Shown here in pieces: positions 44,294-53,466 of a DNA stretch of 64,000 nucleotides; within the stretch, counting starts at the first letter, position 1; each line of letters opens with the position of its first letter. Made by a program: the position numbers and the translations under genes. This DNA comes from Maribacter algarum (ex Zhang et al. 2020) (GTDB lineage Bacteria; Bacteroidota; Bacteroidia; Flavobacteriales; Flavobacteriaceae), in the NCBI RefSeq assembly GCF_005885635.1, contig NZ_VATY01000004.1, positions 310,001 through 374,000 of the forward strand, in the 5' to 3' direction. Below the pieces are notes generated by a model. It worked only from the letters and a program-made list of their open reading frames with translations, was not told where the DNA came from and searched no databases.

Positions 44294-45277
44294 ATGAAGG
44301 ATTCCTTTGACAGAACGATAGATTATGTGCGTATTGCGGTAACAGACCGCTGTAATTTACGATGCTTTTATTGCATGCCCGCAGAAGGCATTCCGTATGA
44401 ACCAAAAGCCCATCTACTTAGCTATGAGGAAATTACTCGCTTGCTAAGAGTCCTAGGTGGACTCGGTTTTCAGAAAGTCCGGTTTACTGGTGGAGAACCT
44501 TTTCTACGCAAAGACTTCATGCAATTGTTGGAGAATACCGCCGGACTGGAAGACTATAAATCCATACATATTACTTCAAACGGAACGCTTTTACAAAAAC
44601 ATATTCCGAAATTAAAGGAATTGGGCATTACCAAAATCAACCTCAGCATTGATTCACTGGACAAAGAACGGTTTCATAAAATTACACGTCGTGATGATTT
44701 TGAAAAAGTGATGCAGACTTTTCATATGTTAGTCGATAATGGGTTTCAAATCAAATTGAATGCCGTAATAATGAAGGGTATTAATACACAAGATATTATT
44801 CCGTTGGCAGAACTTGCCAAAGATTACCCTGTCGATGTTCGCTTTATTGAAGAAATGCCCTTTAATGGAGGCTATAAAGAAAATATAGAAATGTATTCCG
44901 CCCGTGATATTTATTCGGATTTAAAGGCTCATTATTCGAATTTAGATAAACTACCAAGTAAACATGGCGATACAGCAAGTTTACTTTCGGTGCCAGGATA
45001 TAAAGGATATATTGGAGTAATCGCAGCCTTCTCAAGAACCTTTTGCAATACTTGTAATCGTCTTCGGATTTCTTCCAAAGGAGAAATCAAAAGTTGTCTC
45101 TATGACGATGGTGTTTTCAATATTCGTGATTTTATGCGTTCGGGAGTTTCCGATGAAGAATTAGCGGAAAAATTCCAGGAAATTGTTCGCTTAAAACCAA
45201 AAGATGGATTCGAAGCAGAAAAAATGCGTAAAGCTCCCAAGGAAGCGATGCAGAGTATGAGTAGTATTGGAGGCTAG
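44294..45277 (+). CDS. moaA: GTP 3',8-cyclase MoaA
   Basis: The 327-residue radical SAM enzyme starts molybdenum cofactor synthesis from GTP. The N-terminal [4Fe-4S] site is C20-x3-C24-x2-C27 (CNLRCFYC), followed by FTGGEPFLR. The C-terminal cluster uses C251, C254 and C268. The protein ends in Gly-Gly as functional MoaA should. It is the first plus-strand gene after the second xdhC, with moeA 84 bases downstream beyond a large inverted repeat. Its partner moaC lies at 52963 on the other strand. Confidence 0.95.
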   Translation: MKDSFDRTIDYVRIAVTDRCNLRCFYCMPAEGIPYEPKAHLLSYEEITRLLRVLGGLGFQKVRFTGGEPFLRKDFMQLLENTAGLEDYKSIHITSNGTLLQKHIPKLKELGITKINLSIDSLDKERFHKITRRDDFEKVMQTFHMLVDNGFQIKLNAVIMKGINTQDIIPLAELAKDYPVDVRFIEEMPFNGGYKENIEMYSARDIYSDLKAHYSNLDKLPSKHGDTASLLSVPGYKGYIGVIAAFSRTFCNTCNRLRISSKGEIKSCLYDDGVFNIRDFMRSGVSDEELAEKFQEIVRLKPKDGFEAEKMRKAPKEAMQSMSSIGG

Positions 45278-45290
45278 ATAAAGCCTTGCC

Positions 45291-45360
45291 TGTCATTTCG
45301 AGCGGAGTCGAGAAATAAGCAGGCTAACGTATAAGCATTTCGACTCCGCTCAATGTGACA
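45291..45360. repeat. Family B inverted repeat pair upstream of moeA
   Basis: The left arm TGTCATTTCGAGCGGAGTCG (45291-45310), then AGAAAT, pairs with the right arm ATTTCGACTCCGCTCAATGT then GACA (45337-45360). The spacer is about 20 bases. It fills almost the whole 84-base moaA-moeA gap and ends one base before the moeA start codon. Confidence 0.8.
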
Positions 45361-45361
45361 G

Positions 45362-46576
45362 ATGGAAAATACTTTTATCCCATACGAAAAAGCCCTTTCG
45401 ATTTTAGAAGTACACAAAGGCGATTTCCCAGAAGAAAACAGAGATTTAGAAGAATGTATTGGTGCCTATCTGGCCGAAGATTTAATTGCCGACCGAGACT
45501 TCCCTCCTTTCGATAGAGTGACGATGGACGGCATTGCTATTGTCTATTCCACTTTTGAATCTGGTAAAAGAGATTTCCATATCGAAGACACCGCTGCTGC
45601 AGGAACTCCTCAAAAAAAACTCGCTGATACATCAAACTGCATAGAAGTGATGACTGGGGCGATAATGCCCAATGGCGTTGACACCGTGATTCGGTACGAA
45701 GATCTTACGATTGAAGATAATAAAGCCACTATTAATCTTGATGCTTTAAAGTATAAACAAAATGTTCATTTCAAGGGAATAGATATTGCTAAAGGAACAG
45801 TAATTGTTTCCAAAGGAAAACAGTTGTCAAGTGCTGAAATCAATATTGCCGCTGCGGTTGGAAAGGCAACTTTGAAAGTCCAGAAAATGCCCAAAGTGGT
45901 TATTTTTTCTACAGGTGATGAGTTGGTTCCTGTTGATCAAACTCCGGAATTACATCAAATACGACGTTCGAACATTTATGGAATACAGGCTACCTTAAAA
46001 GAATGGGGCCTAGCTTCAGACTTGCAACATTTGGCTGATGATAAAGAAGAAATGCTACGGACTATTTCTAAGTCTTTAGAAGAATATGACCTCTTTATTT
46101 TTACAGGAGGTGTATCTAAGGGAAAGTTTGACTATTTGCCTGATGTGCTTGAAGAGCTTAAGGTCGAAAAACATTTTCATAAAATTCAACAACGGCCAGG
46201 GAAGCCATTTTGGTTTGGCAGTAACACAAATGGAAAAAAGATTTTTGCTCTTCCTGGGAATCCGGTTTCTTCATTTGTTTGTGTATACATGTATTTGCAA
46301 TTTTGGTTGCAAAAGTCATTGGGAATAGAACCCGAAACCCATTTTGTGAAACTGAAAAACGATGTCGAATTCAAACCAGACCTGGTCTATTTCTTAGAAG
46401 CAACTTTAGAAAGTCAATCGGATGGGAGTTTAGTTGCTGAAGCCAAAAAAGGAAATGGTTCAGGTGATTTTGCAAATCTTGTAAAAACTGATGGATTCTT
46501 AATATTACCGCAAAATAAAAGCCAATTTTTTGCGAATGAGGTTTATCCTTTTGTATCTTATCGAACGAAATGGTAA
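45362..46576 (+). CDS. moeA: Molybdopterin molybdenumtransferase MoeA
   Basis: The 404-residue enzyme inserts molybdate into adenylated molybdopterin. Family blocks are RDFPPFDRVTMDGIAI, GAIMPNGVDTVIRYED, FSTGDELVPV, FTGGVSKGKFDYLPD and RPGKPFWFG, followed by the ALPGNPVS block. Domain order and length are normal. Its substrate needs a MogA-type adenylyltransferase, which is not in this window. The start codon abuts a large inverted repeat. Confidence 0.95.
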   Translation: MENTFIPYEKALSILEVHKGDFPEENRDLEECIGAYLAEDLIADRDFPPFDRVTMDGIAIVYSTFESGKRDFHIEDTAAAGTPQKKLADTSNCIEVMTGAIMPNGVDTVIRYEDLTIEDNKATINLDALKYKQNVHFKGIDIAKGTVIVSKGKQLSSAEINIAAAVGKATLKVQKMPKVVIFSTGDELVPVDQTPELHQIRRSNIYGIQATLKEWGLASDLQHLADDKEEMLRTISKSLEEYDLFIFTGGVSKGKFDYLPDVLEELKVEKHFHKIQQRPGKPFWFGSNTNGKKIFALPGNPVSSFVCVYMYLQFWLQKSLGIEPETHFVKLKNDVEFKPDLVYFLEATLESQSDGSLVAEAKKGNGSGDFANLVKTDGFLILPQNKSQFFANEVYPFVSYRTKW

Positions 46577-46585
46577 TCCCCTTCA

Positions 46586-47041
46586 ATGGAAATTGCAAAG
46601 ACTGGCTGTTGTAAAAGTAAGATGCAAACCACTAAAAAAGTGGAAGCTGCCAATGGCTCTATGTCATTTCTCTCCACTATTTTATTGATTCTTATTCCAA
46701 AGTGTCCACTTTGTATGACGGCTTATATGAGTGCCATGGTCCTCTTTTTTGATATTGAGTACACCACTTTGGTTCCTGTATTATTGCACACAAAACCAAT
46801 AATGGGGTTGTTGATTGTTACCATGATTCTCTTGAATCGAAAAGATAAAAGAACACTTATATCATTGCTTATCGCTAGTGTTGCATTGACCTTTTTAGTT
46901 TTGAAAACCTATTTCGGGATTGCTCTTTTAATGCCAGATTGGCTTATCTATATCGCCTTTATTTTCGCGATATGGTACAATGGCAATTTCCAATATTTTT
47001 ATCGGTTTATTCGATTTGGACGAAACAACGAAATGGTCTAA
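46586..47041 (+). CDS. Small membrane protein with CPLC motif
   Basis: The 151-residue protein has a short soluble N-terminus with Cys-Cys (TGCCKSK) and then four hydrophobic segments. The first segment contains PKCPLCMTAY. The Cys pair and overall shape recall small MerC/MerT-like metal-handling membrane proteins, but I cannot assign it to a family. It follows moeA by nine bases and is probably co-transcribed with moaA-moeA. A metal or redox role in molybdoenzyme maturation is possible but speculative. Confidence 0.65.
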   Translation: MEIAKTGCCKSKMQTTKKVEAANGSMSFLSTILLILIPKCPLCMTAYMSAMVLFFDIEYTTLVPVLLHTKPIMGLLIVTMILLNRKDKRTLISLLIASVALTFLVLKTYFGIALLMPDWLIYIAFIFAIWYNGNFQYFYRFIRFGRNNEMV

Positions 47042-47065
47042 TTGTGTATAATTTGGTTCGTCCTA

Positions 47066-48244
47066 TTACATGAATTTCAAACCATCAGTATCGGCCACAC
47101 GCGCTATAATTCCCCATCCAAAAAAATAATTCGTTACCCCAATTAAAATTTCATTTTCCCCTTTCTGCAATGGGAGTTGAAATGAACTATTTTCAATAGT
47201 ACACCTTCCTCTGGGTTCCTTCATGCCCGGAGAGCCATAATAGTTTTTATCAACGTATAATGGCTGACCATTAATAAATACCCAAACTTCATCACTAAAA
47301 CCCATATCAACCCTTTTTTCTTGAGGTTTTTCTGAATCAATGGTAGTTTTTATCCATGTTAATCTTCTTTCCCCTTGTTCCGTTTCACCAAATTGACGAG
47401 TTAGATTTATCAAACCTCGCCGTTCAGCCTTTAAAGGTTTCCATAGGGCGGTACTATCCAACAAAGTCGTATCAATGGCAACACCCGGATTGCGAGATAT
47501 ACCACGCATGACATCCTTTCCAAAAGGGAAATCAATAGGGTCAGTTACCAACCAATTGCGCAAGTATCTTGAATCGTTTGCAGTATGATCATATCCTGGA
47601 GTAGCAGCTAAACCTTCCGTCGTATCAGGCTGTATTACAAAATTTGAGTAAATCACATTTCCAGTGAGTTCGATACTCCCAGAAGTTGTAATACCTTCTA
47701 GTGCCGGAACCTCTAGAGCCTCATGCTCCATATCATTTACATATACCTTCATTTGCCTTCCGTTTATCACCATTTTTATATGATTCCATTTACCCTCATA
47801 AATTTCAGCGGCAGCTTGATAATCATCGGTCATGTCCCACATATTCACTTTATCGAGAACTGATGCGTATTGCAGCGTTGTTCTTTTGAGCTTATCTGGT
47901 TTTCCAAAATGGCGTATATAAAAAATCTCCCCGTTCAAAGTATCTTTCGACAACCTAAAAACAATACCAGGAAAGCCCATACCTTTTAACTCGACATCGT
48001 ATTCAATTGTACCGTTTGAGAATTCGAAATCCTTTAATCGAATACCAAATCCATCTCCATTATTACTTCGTACTGAGGCAACAGATTTATGATTCAGGAA
48101 TTCTACATTATCGGTGGTAGGCGCCCAATGCTTTTCATTCATCGGAAACTCAATAACCTTATTCTTATTTCTTTCTCTTTTTTGTCCATAGGTAATATTC
48201 ACAATTACCAATAATGTAAAACCTAAGATTACTTTTTTTATCAT
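47066..48244 (-). CDS. Secreted LamG/DUF1080-like protein
   Basis: The 392-residue protein has a signal peptide (MIKKVILGFTLLVIVNITYG). Its first half looks like a concanavalin/LamG-type jelly roll: FEFSNGTIEYDVELKGMGFPGIVFR, and WNHIKMVINGRQMKVYVND, as in 3-keto-disaccharide hydrolase-like (DUF1080) proteins. The second half has a galactose-binding-like block with DEVWVFINGQPLYVDKN. It may bind or act on a carbohydrate or small molecule outside the cell. It is divergent from the gene at 48396 across 151 bases and has no operon partner. Confidence 0.65.
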   Translation of the reverse strand: MIKKVILGFTLLVIVNITYGQKRERNKNKVIEFPMNEKHWAPTTDNVEFLNHKSVASVRSNNGDGFGIRLKDFEFSNGTIEYDVELKGMGFPGIVFRLSKDTLNGEIFYIRHFGKPDKLKRTTLQYASVLDKVNMWDMTDDYQAAAEIYEGKWNHIKMVINGRQMKVYVNDMEHEALEVPALEGITTSGSIELTGNVIYSNFVIQPDTTEGLAATPGYDHTANDSRYLRNWLVTDPIDFPFGKDVMRGISRNPGVAIDTTLLDSTALWKPLKAERRGLINLTRQFGETEQGERRLTWIKTTIDSEKPQEKRVDMGFSDEVWVFINGQPLYVDKNYYGSPGMKEPRGRCTIENSSFQLPLQKGENEILIGVTNYFFGWGIIARVADTDGLKFM

Positions 48245-48395
48245 GATATTCGATTTTGATATTATTTAATTTTTAAAACTAAATTTGATTAGGTCTAAAA
48301 TTAGTCACCATCATTAAGTTTTATCATCTTAATGGTTGTTCAATCTTGTTTAATTTTGTTCAAAGTCCCTCGTATCATATACCATCTTTACTTTT

Positions 48396-49664
48396 ATGGA
48401 TAAATCAACTTTACATATGAAAGACCATTTGGTAACCCTCATTGAGGCCAAGCTTGGCTGGGGGAATGGCGATACATGGAGCAACAAGGACTTTGAGGAA
48501 CTCAGTGAACGTATTTTAAAGCAAACCAATAAAAGGTTGAGCGTAACCACCTTAAAACGAATTTGGGGTCGTGCCGAGTGGGTGGCTAACCCTAGTGCTG
48601 CTACGATGGACATTCTGTCGGAATTTCTAGGGTTTGAAAATTGGCGTGATTTTGTTAGTGCCCATAAAGAGGAGCCCACAGAACAGAAAGTTTTAGAAAA
48701 GCCAAAACCACGCAAAACATGGACTATTGTTTTAGCCGTGGCGATAGTTGGTTCATTTTTCGGATTCTATTGGAATACTACTACTGAAAAAAACGAGCAG
48801 AATACCGTTTATAAGGCGGAAGATTTCTTATTTAAAAGTCGAACAATCAGCCAAGGTATTCCGAATTCCGTTGTATTTGAATATCATGCCAGCCTGGCGA
48901 AGGAAAATGCAAAAATAGAAATACAACAAGATTGGGATAGAAACAAACGCATGCGAATAGACAAAAGGGATACTGTCGCTACAAGTATCTATTACCACCC
49001 CGGATTTTTTAAATCAAAATTGGTTGTAGATGATACCATTATCAAAGAAAATGATGTTTTTATCACTACGGATAATTGGTTAGGTATGATAGAACGTGAT
49101 TCGGTGCCCATTTATCTCACGACGAAGGAAATTTATGCAGATAGTCTTTTAGGCATTAATCATGAAACAGTAACTGCTTATAATTTGGATGCCAGGACAT
49201 CAAATGTGGTTGTAAGCCTTTATCAAGTAAAGGATTTTGGAGATTTGTACACGAAAGATTTTGAAATGTCAACAGAGGTAAAGAACGATTTTGACGAAGG
49301 TATTAGTGCTTGCCAGAATGTTCGCCTCTTTATTCTCTATGATGGTGGAGCAATCGGAATTCCTTTAGCAAAAAAAGGATGTTCTTCCGATCTCACTTTG
49401 ATGACTATGGAGCGTTTCGTGGATGGAAAGAAAAATGACCTTTCTGGTTTTGGAGTAGACTTTAACGATTATGTAAATCTGAGGTGTATTTCAAAAAATC
49501 AAAAACTTGAAATTTTTATCGACAACAAATCAATTTATCAAATGAACGTCCCCGAACCTGCTCAAAAAATCAAAGGGGTCTCAATTCATTTTGAAGGAGC
49601 TGGTTCTGTAAAGACGTTTGAATTTAAAAGAGATGAAGAGATTATTTACAAATCTGGTTTCTAA
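48396..49664 (+). CDS. Putative membrane-anchored regulator or surface protein
   Basis: I do not recognise a named family. The 422-residue protein has an N-terminal helical domain (residues 1-90) with LSVTTLKRIWGRAEWVANPS, which could be a DNA-binding or interaction domain and is seen in Bacteroidota proteins of this layout. One membrane helix (about 108-126) and a C-terminal extracytoplasmic domain of about 290 residues follow. The C-terminal part is beta-rich with LamG-like features (VNLRCISKNQKLEIFIDN). A one-pass sensor is a fair guess. It diverges from the secreted LamG-like protein, which could be its target. Confidence 0.6.
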   Translation: MDKSTLHMKDHLVTLIEAKLGWGNGDTWSNKDFEELSERILKQTNKRLSVTTLKRIWGRAEWVANPSAATMDILSEFLGFENWRDFVSAHKEEPTEQKVLEKPKPRKTWTIVLAVAIVGSFFGFYWNTTTEKNEQNTVYKAEDFLFKSRTISQGIPNSVVFEYHASLAKENAKIEIQQDWDRNKRMRIDKRDTVATSIYYHPGFFKSKLVVDDTIIKENDVFITTDNWLGMIERDSVPIYLTTKEIYADSLLGINHETVTAYNLDARTSNVVVSLYQVKDFGDLYTKDFEMSTEVKNDFDEGISACQNVRLFILYDGGAIGIPLAKKGCSSDLTLMTMERFVDGKKNDLSGFGVDFNDYVNLRCISKNQKLEIFIDNKSIYQMNVPEPAQKIKGVSIHFEGAGSVKTFEFKRDEEIIYKSGF

Positions 49665-49735
49665 AATGTATTCAATTCTCAATCCTTAGTTTTCATTCTT
49701 ATCTATTTGGAGAGGAAATAAAACTAGTTTCTTAG

Positions 49736-50533
49736 TTATTCAGCAAATTCAATCTTACTCCATTTCGAAGGCATATGTGTATCATAAATACCATGACTAT
49801 TTAATGCCATTGCTGGATGCGGTTGAACTTCTATTCCGCTTAACATAAGTTTTTGAAACCTTCCGAGAAACATGCTCCAAACATCTCCATTGGAAGGAGG
49901 AATTGTTCTGCCGTTTGCTAAAATCTTCAAGCTTTCCCATGGAATCGCAATTTCAAGACTCCAACCTTTATCTACATCACTATGGTCGTTTAAAGTTCCG
50001 TCCAACTTGACCGCAGTTTCAAGGCCTTCCATATCAAAATCAGTAAAAGCCCAACGTATTCCACGAGGGTTGGTGCCTTTCCAGAATGAAGCCCCTGTCC
50101 GGTCATAATCCCCTCCAAAAGTATAGGCATCTCTCTGATGCACATCAAATTGGGGGGTGTCGAACTTACCTCCTTTTTGATAGGCATCTTTCCAAATAAA
50201 GAACACCTCGTAGATCGTATTGGCTGCGTTGACTTCCAATTCATAATAGCAATCGCCCCCATCGATAAATATCTCCAAATCATTTTCTAAAAAAATGATG
50301 CTATCACGTTCCGTCAATTTAGCCTCTAAGAAAGGCTCTTCTGCATTGAAAGCAAAATAGAGATGCGTATCGTTCCAAAGTATTGCGGACTGAGTATTGT
50401 ACATTCCCAAATCGCCAGTCACCATATCTACAAAACGTTTACTCCAAGTAGCATTTCGCCATACGGGCTTCTCAATATTTCCATCAATCGTTATTTGCTC
50501 ACATACCTTTTGTGCTCTATAATCTACTTTCAT
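49736..50533 (-). CDS. CBM9-like carbohydrate-binding protein
   Basis: The 265-residue protein has the family 9 carbohydrate-binding-like pattern: ITIDGNIEKPVWRNATWSK, AILWNDTHLYFAF, NDLEIFIDGGDCYYELEVNA, and GWSLEIAIPWESLK. No signal peptide is visible at the chosen start, unlike most relatives. It is the last gene of the minus-strand run that starts with the molybdoenzyme genes, 15 bases after the TauE-like gene. A link to molybdenum metabolism is unproven. Confidence 0.8.
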   Translation of the reverse strand: MKVDYRAQKVCEQITIDGNIEKPVWRNATWSKRFVDMVTGDLGMYNTQSAILWNDTHLYFAFNAEEPFLEAKLTERDSIIFLENDLEIFIDGGDCYYELEVNAANTIYEVFFIWKDAYQKGGKFDTPQFDVHQRDAYTFGGDYDRTGASFWKGTNPRGIRWAFTDFDMEGLETAVKLDGTLNDHSDVDKGWSLEIAIPWESLKILANGRTIPPSNGDVWSMFLGRFQKLMLSGIEVQPHPAMALNSHGIYDTHMPSKWSKIEFAE

Positions 50534-50548
50534 GACAATTTATCTATT

Positions 50549-51328
50549 TTAAAATTCTAACTGTAATCCATTCGCTAGTAAGACTCGAATACCCACTAGC
50601 AATACTAAAATTGCAGTAACCACCTTAATCCCATTTCCTGTTAGCTTACCAAGACTTAAACGTATTCCTATTTGGCCTCCAATGAAAACGGCAACTACAA
50701 GGCTTATGCCTTCAATCCATGGAAATTCAAAAGTTCCCTTTGTCAATAAGCCTCCTATTCCAGAAATAGAATTTACCAGTATAAAGAAGCTAGCAAGTGC
50801 CGCTATTTTTATGGATTTATCCCACTTCATATGATTTAGAATGGGTGCCAAAAAAATACCCCCGCCGATACCTACAAGTCCAGAAAGCAATCCAATTCCC
50901 GCTCCCAAAAAATAGGTAACATATGGCGGATAATTTGGATTTACTTCTTCCGAATTCTTGCCCTTTGTAGTTTGATAAATCAATGCCAAGGCTGAAATAA
51001 TTAAGGCCGCTCCTAGAATAATAAAAAAAGTATTTTCGGATAAACGGAATCGTGCTCCTAAAAATGCCAAAGGAATACTGGTTACAATGAAAGGGAGAAA
51101 TTTTTTAAAGTCCAGATGTCCTTTTTTCCAATAGAGGTAGCTACTACCGGAGACAACCACGAGGTTACAGATTAAAGCAGTACTACGGATTGCAAAAAAA
51201 CTAACAAAAACCAATGCCAATAGCGCCAAATAACTGGACCCTCCGCCAAAACCAACGGAGGAATACAAGGTAGCAATGACCAAAAAGCCAAGCATTAATA
51301 AGACAAGTTCAGGAAGGGTTAGGAGCAT
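50549..51328 (-). CDS. TauE/SafE family anion permease
   Basis: The 259-residue membrane protein has about eight helices and the family's repeat structure, with SVGFGGGSSYLALLALV near the start and GIGLLSGLVGIGGGIFLAPIL in the second half. TauE/SafE proteins export sulfite, sulfoacetate or other organic anions. The start overlaps the moeB stop by 10 bases, so it is translated with the molybdenum cofactor genes. It might export a sulfur by-product of cofactor sulfuration or transport an oxyanion; this is inference. Confidence 0.87.
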   Translation of the reverse strand: MLLTLPELVLLMLGFLVIATLYSSVGFGGGSSYLALLALVFVSFFAIRSTALICNLVVVSGSSYLYWKKGHLDFKKFLPFIVTSIPLAFLGARFRLSENTFFIILGAALIISALALIYQTTKGKNSEEVNPNYPPYVTYFLGAGIGLLSGLVGIGGGIFLAPILNHMKWDKSIKIAALASFFILVNSISGIGGLLTKGTFEFPWIEGISLVVAVFIGGQIGIRLSLGKLTGNGIKVVTAILVLLVGIRVLLANGLQLEF

Positions 51329-52386
51329 TCGGCCAAATACTGGTTTAGACCTCCTAAAATACTAAAAACTGAACTTTCTGGATGTGCATTTCTTAGTTGT
51401 CTTAAAGCGGTTTCACTTCGCTTACCAGATTGACAAAGTAAATACACTGGAAGAGAAAAATTGATTTTATTGGAATTCGCTTCCAACTCATTCAAAGGAA
51501 TATGAATGGAATCTGGAAGATGAAAATTAGTAAACTCTTCATTCGTTCGAATATCAACGATTTGGGCCTTCTCAATCAATAGCCTTTGCAATTCATCTAC
51601 TGAAACGATAGGAACTATTTCACAGGGGTCATTCCATTCGTAAAAAGCTTGCAACTTCTTTATTTCAAGGTTCTTTGGTTGTAGTTTAAATTTTATTTTT
51701 TGGTAGGATTGCTGAAGTCCGTCAAAAATTAAAAGTTTTCCTGAAAGTACTTCGCCTATTCCGGTTACTAATTTAATTGCTTCCAAAGCTTGAAGGTTTC
51801 CTATAATTCCTGGAATGATTCCCAATACCCCATGCTCATTACAATTAGGCACTTCATTTTCATTAGGCATATTTGGGAAAAGACAGCGGTAGGTCGGTCC
51901 ATCCTTATAATTGAAAACACTTACTTGCCCTTCATACCCATGCAAAGCACCATAAACAAAAGGTTTATTTAGAATCACGCAAGCGTCATTTACCAAATAT
52001 CGTGTTGGAAAGTTATCCGAAGTATCGACTACAACATCATAATCCGTAATAATTTCAAGAGCGTTTTTGGTAGTTAAAAAAGTATTGTAAACGACAATAT
52101 CATTATCGGGATTTTGAGCCTTTAGTTTCTCAAAAGCCGTAATTACTTTAGACTCCCCAATATCGTTCTCGCCATAAAGTACTTGACGATGTAAGTTAGT
52201 AATAGAAACCTCATCATTGTCGACAATGCCAATTTTTCCGACCCCCATGGCGTTAAGATAAGTCAAAACTGGGACGCCAAGGCCGCCCGCGCCAATGACC
52301 AAAATCTTAGCTTTTGCTAGCCTTTTTTGGCCTTCAAGGCCGAAGCCTTTTAAGGTTGTTTGCCTTATGTAACGCCTTTGGTTCAA
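51319..52386 (-). CDS. moeB: Molybdopterin-synthase adenylyltransferase with rhodanese domain
   Basis: The 355-residue protein has an E1-like ThiF/MoeB domain (IGAGGLGVPVLTYLNAMGVG, DNDEVSITNLHRQ, DTSDNFPTRYLVND) and a C-terminal rhodanese domain with C318 in CQSGKRS. It adenylates the Gly-Gly tail of MoaD and passes sulfur to it, combining the roles of MoeB and a sulfurtransferase. The Zn-type Cys pairs of MoeB appear reduced to single Cys (YRCLF, DPCEI). It overlaps mobA by four bases and the TauE-like gene by ten. Confidence 0.92.
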   Translation of the reverse strand: MNQRRYIRQTTLKGFGLEGQKRLAKAKILVIGAGGLGVPVLTYLNAMGVGKIGIVDNDEVSITNLHRQVLYGENDIGESKVITAFEKLKAQNPDNDIVVYNTFLTTKNALEIITDYDVVVDTSDNFPTRYLVNDACVILNKPFVYGALHGYEGQVSVFNYKDGPTYRCLFPNMPNENEVPNCNEHGVLGIIPGIIGNLQALEAIKLVTGIGEVLSGKLLIFDGLQQSYQKIKFKLQPKNLEIKKLQAFYEWNDPCEIVPIVSVDELQRLLIEKAQIVDIRTNEEFTNFHLPDSIHIPLNELEANSNKINFSLPVYLLCQSGKRSETALRQLRNAHPESSVFSILGGLNQYLAECS

Positions 52387-52979
52387 ACCTGAGCCAATTT
52401 TACTAATGCCTCTCTATACTCTGCCTCAGAATTTGCATTCAACAATACATTTTCATTTGCTGGAAACACCAATTTCGTATCATGATTAATGAGATATTTT
52501 CTGGGGCAGGTTCCGTTACCACTATTTAAGTATTCAACCGATGCTACAAAAGCATGAGGTTCCCAAATAGCGCACAGGGGTTCGGGCAAAGGATTCTTTT
52601 TTAGCGCAAGGGCTGTTGCTTGTTTTGTCGTATCTCTCTTGGCAATCAATTCCTTCAAAGCTTCTAAATCCATTAACGGAAGGTCGCAGGCCAAAACAAG
52701 CCAAGCCACTTCTGGGTATTTCTTATGTGCGGAAAGCAATCCGTTATACGGACCGCAATACTCATTTAAATCAACAATGGTTTGCGTTTGTGATGGAAGT
52801 TGTGCTTCTTGCTCTTCACGAAGACTAATAAAAGTTTCTTCGCATACCTGACTCAACAAATCGTACAAATATTCGCGCTGGGGTACTCCATGATAGGGTA
52901 TCAATCCCTTATCGGTTCCCATGCGAGTGCTCTTTCCTCCCGATAAAACGAGTCCGTATAGTCTAGCGGTTGAAGTCAT
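52383..52979 (-). CDS. mobA: Molybdenum cofactor nucleotidyltransferase, MobA-like
   Basis: The 198-residue protein has the nucleotidyltransferase motif LSGGKSTRMGTDKG (residues 12-25) and ACDLPLMD. MobA attaches GMP to molybdenum cofactor. The related MocA uses CTP and typically has A-A-G in place of the second and third motif residues, so this one looks guanylyl-type. The enzymes encoded here belong to the family that often needs the cytosine form. It overlaps moaC by 17 bases and moeB by four, within the moa operon. Confidence 0.88.
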   Translation of the reverse strand: MTSTARLYGLVLSGGKSTRMGTDKGLIPYHGVPQREYLYDLLSQVCEETFISLREEQEAQLPSQTQTIVDLNEYCGPYNGLLSAHKKYPEVAWLVLACDLPLMDLEALKELIAKRDTTKQATALALKKNPLPEPLCAIWEPHAFVASVEYLNSGNGTCPRKYLINHDTKLVFPANENVLLNANSEAEYREALVKLAQV

Positions 52980-53436
52980 TCTTTCCTCCTGTTTTTTGTT
53001 CTAATTGTACTTCCGAAATTTTTATGTCATGAGATAGTGCTTTGCACATATCATAAATGGTCAATGCGCTCACGGAAACGCCCGTTAACGCTTCCATCTC
53101 TACGCCCGTTTGCTCGTTACATTTTACTTTGCAGACGATCTGTAAAGCATTATCTATGGGAGTTATATCAATCTGAATTTTAGAAAGATTCAATTGATGG
53201 CAAAGAGGAATCAACTCTGCCGTTTTTTTTACAGCCTGTATTCCTGCTATTACTGCCGTTTGAATAATACTTCCCTTATGGCCTAAGAAGTCTTGCGAAG
53301 CCAGTTTTTCGAATACATCCGAAGGAAAAACAACTTTGCCTGATGCAACCGCAGTTCGAACACTTGCTTTCTTGCTTGATACGTCAACCATAGAGGCCTT
53401 ACCGGATTCATCTATATGTGAGAGTTCTTTTGCCAT
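52963..53436 (-). CDS. moaC: Cyclic pyranopterin monophosphate synthase MoaC
   Basis: The 157-residue enzyme makes cPMP together with MoaA. Conserved blocks are HIDESGKASMVDVS, PLCHQLNLSKIQID, and GVEMEALTGVSVSALTIYDM. Length is that of a free-standing MoaC, with no MoaB fusion. It overlaps mobA by 17 bases, and a family B repeat lies just upstream in the 80-base gap after moaE. Confidence 0.95.
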   Translation of the reverse strand: MAKELSHIDESGKASMVDVSSKKASVRTAVASGKVVFPSDVFEKLASQDFLGHKGSIIQTAVIAGIQAVKKTAELIPLCHQLNLSKIQIDITPIDNALQIVCKVKCNEQTGVEMEALTGVSVSALTIYDMCKALSHDIKISEVQLEQKTGGKNDFNR

Positions 53437-53466
53437 TTATTTTTGTTAACCAATACTGTTCCTAAG

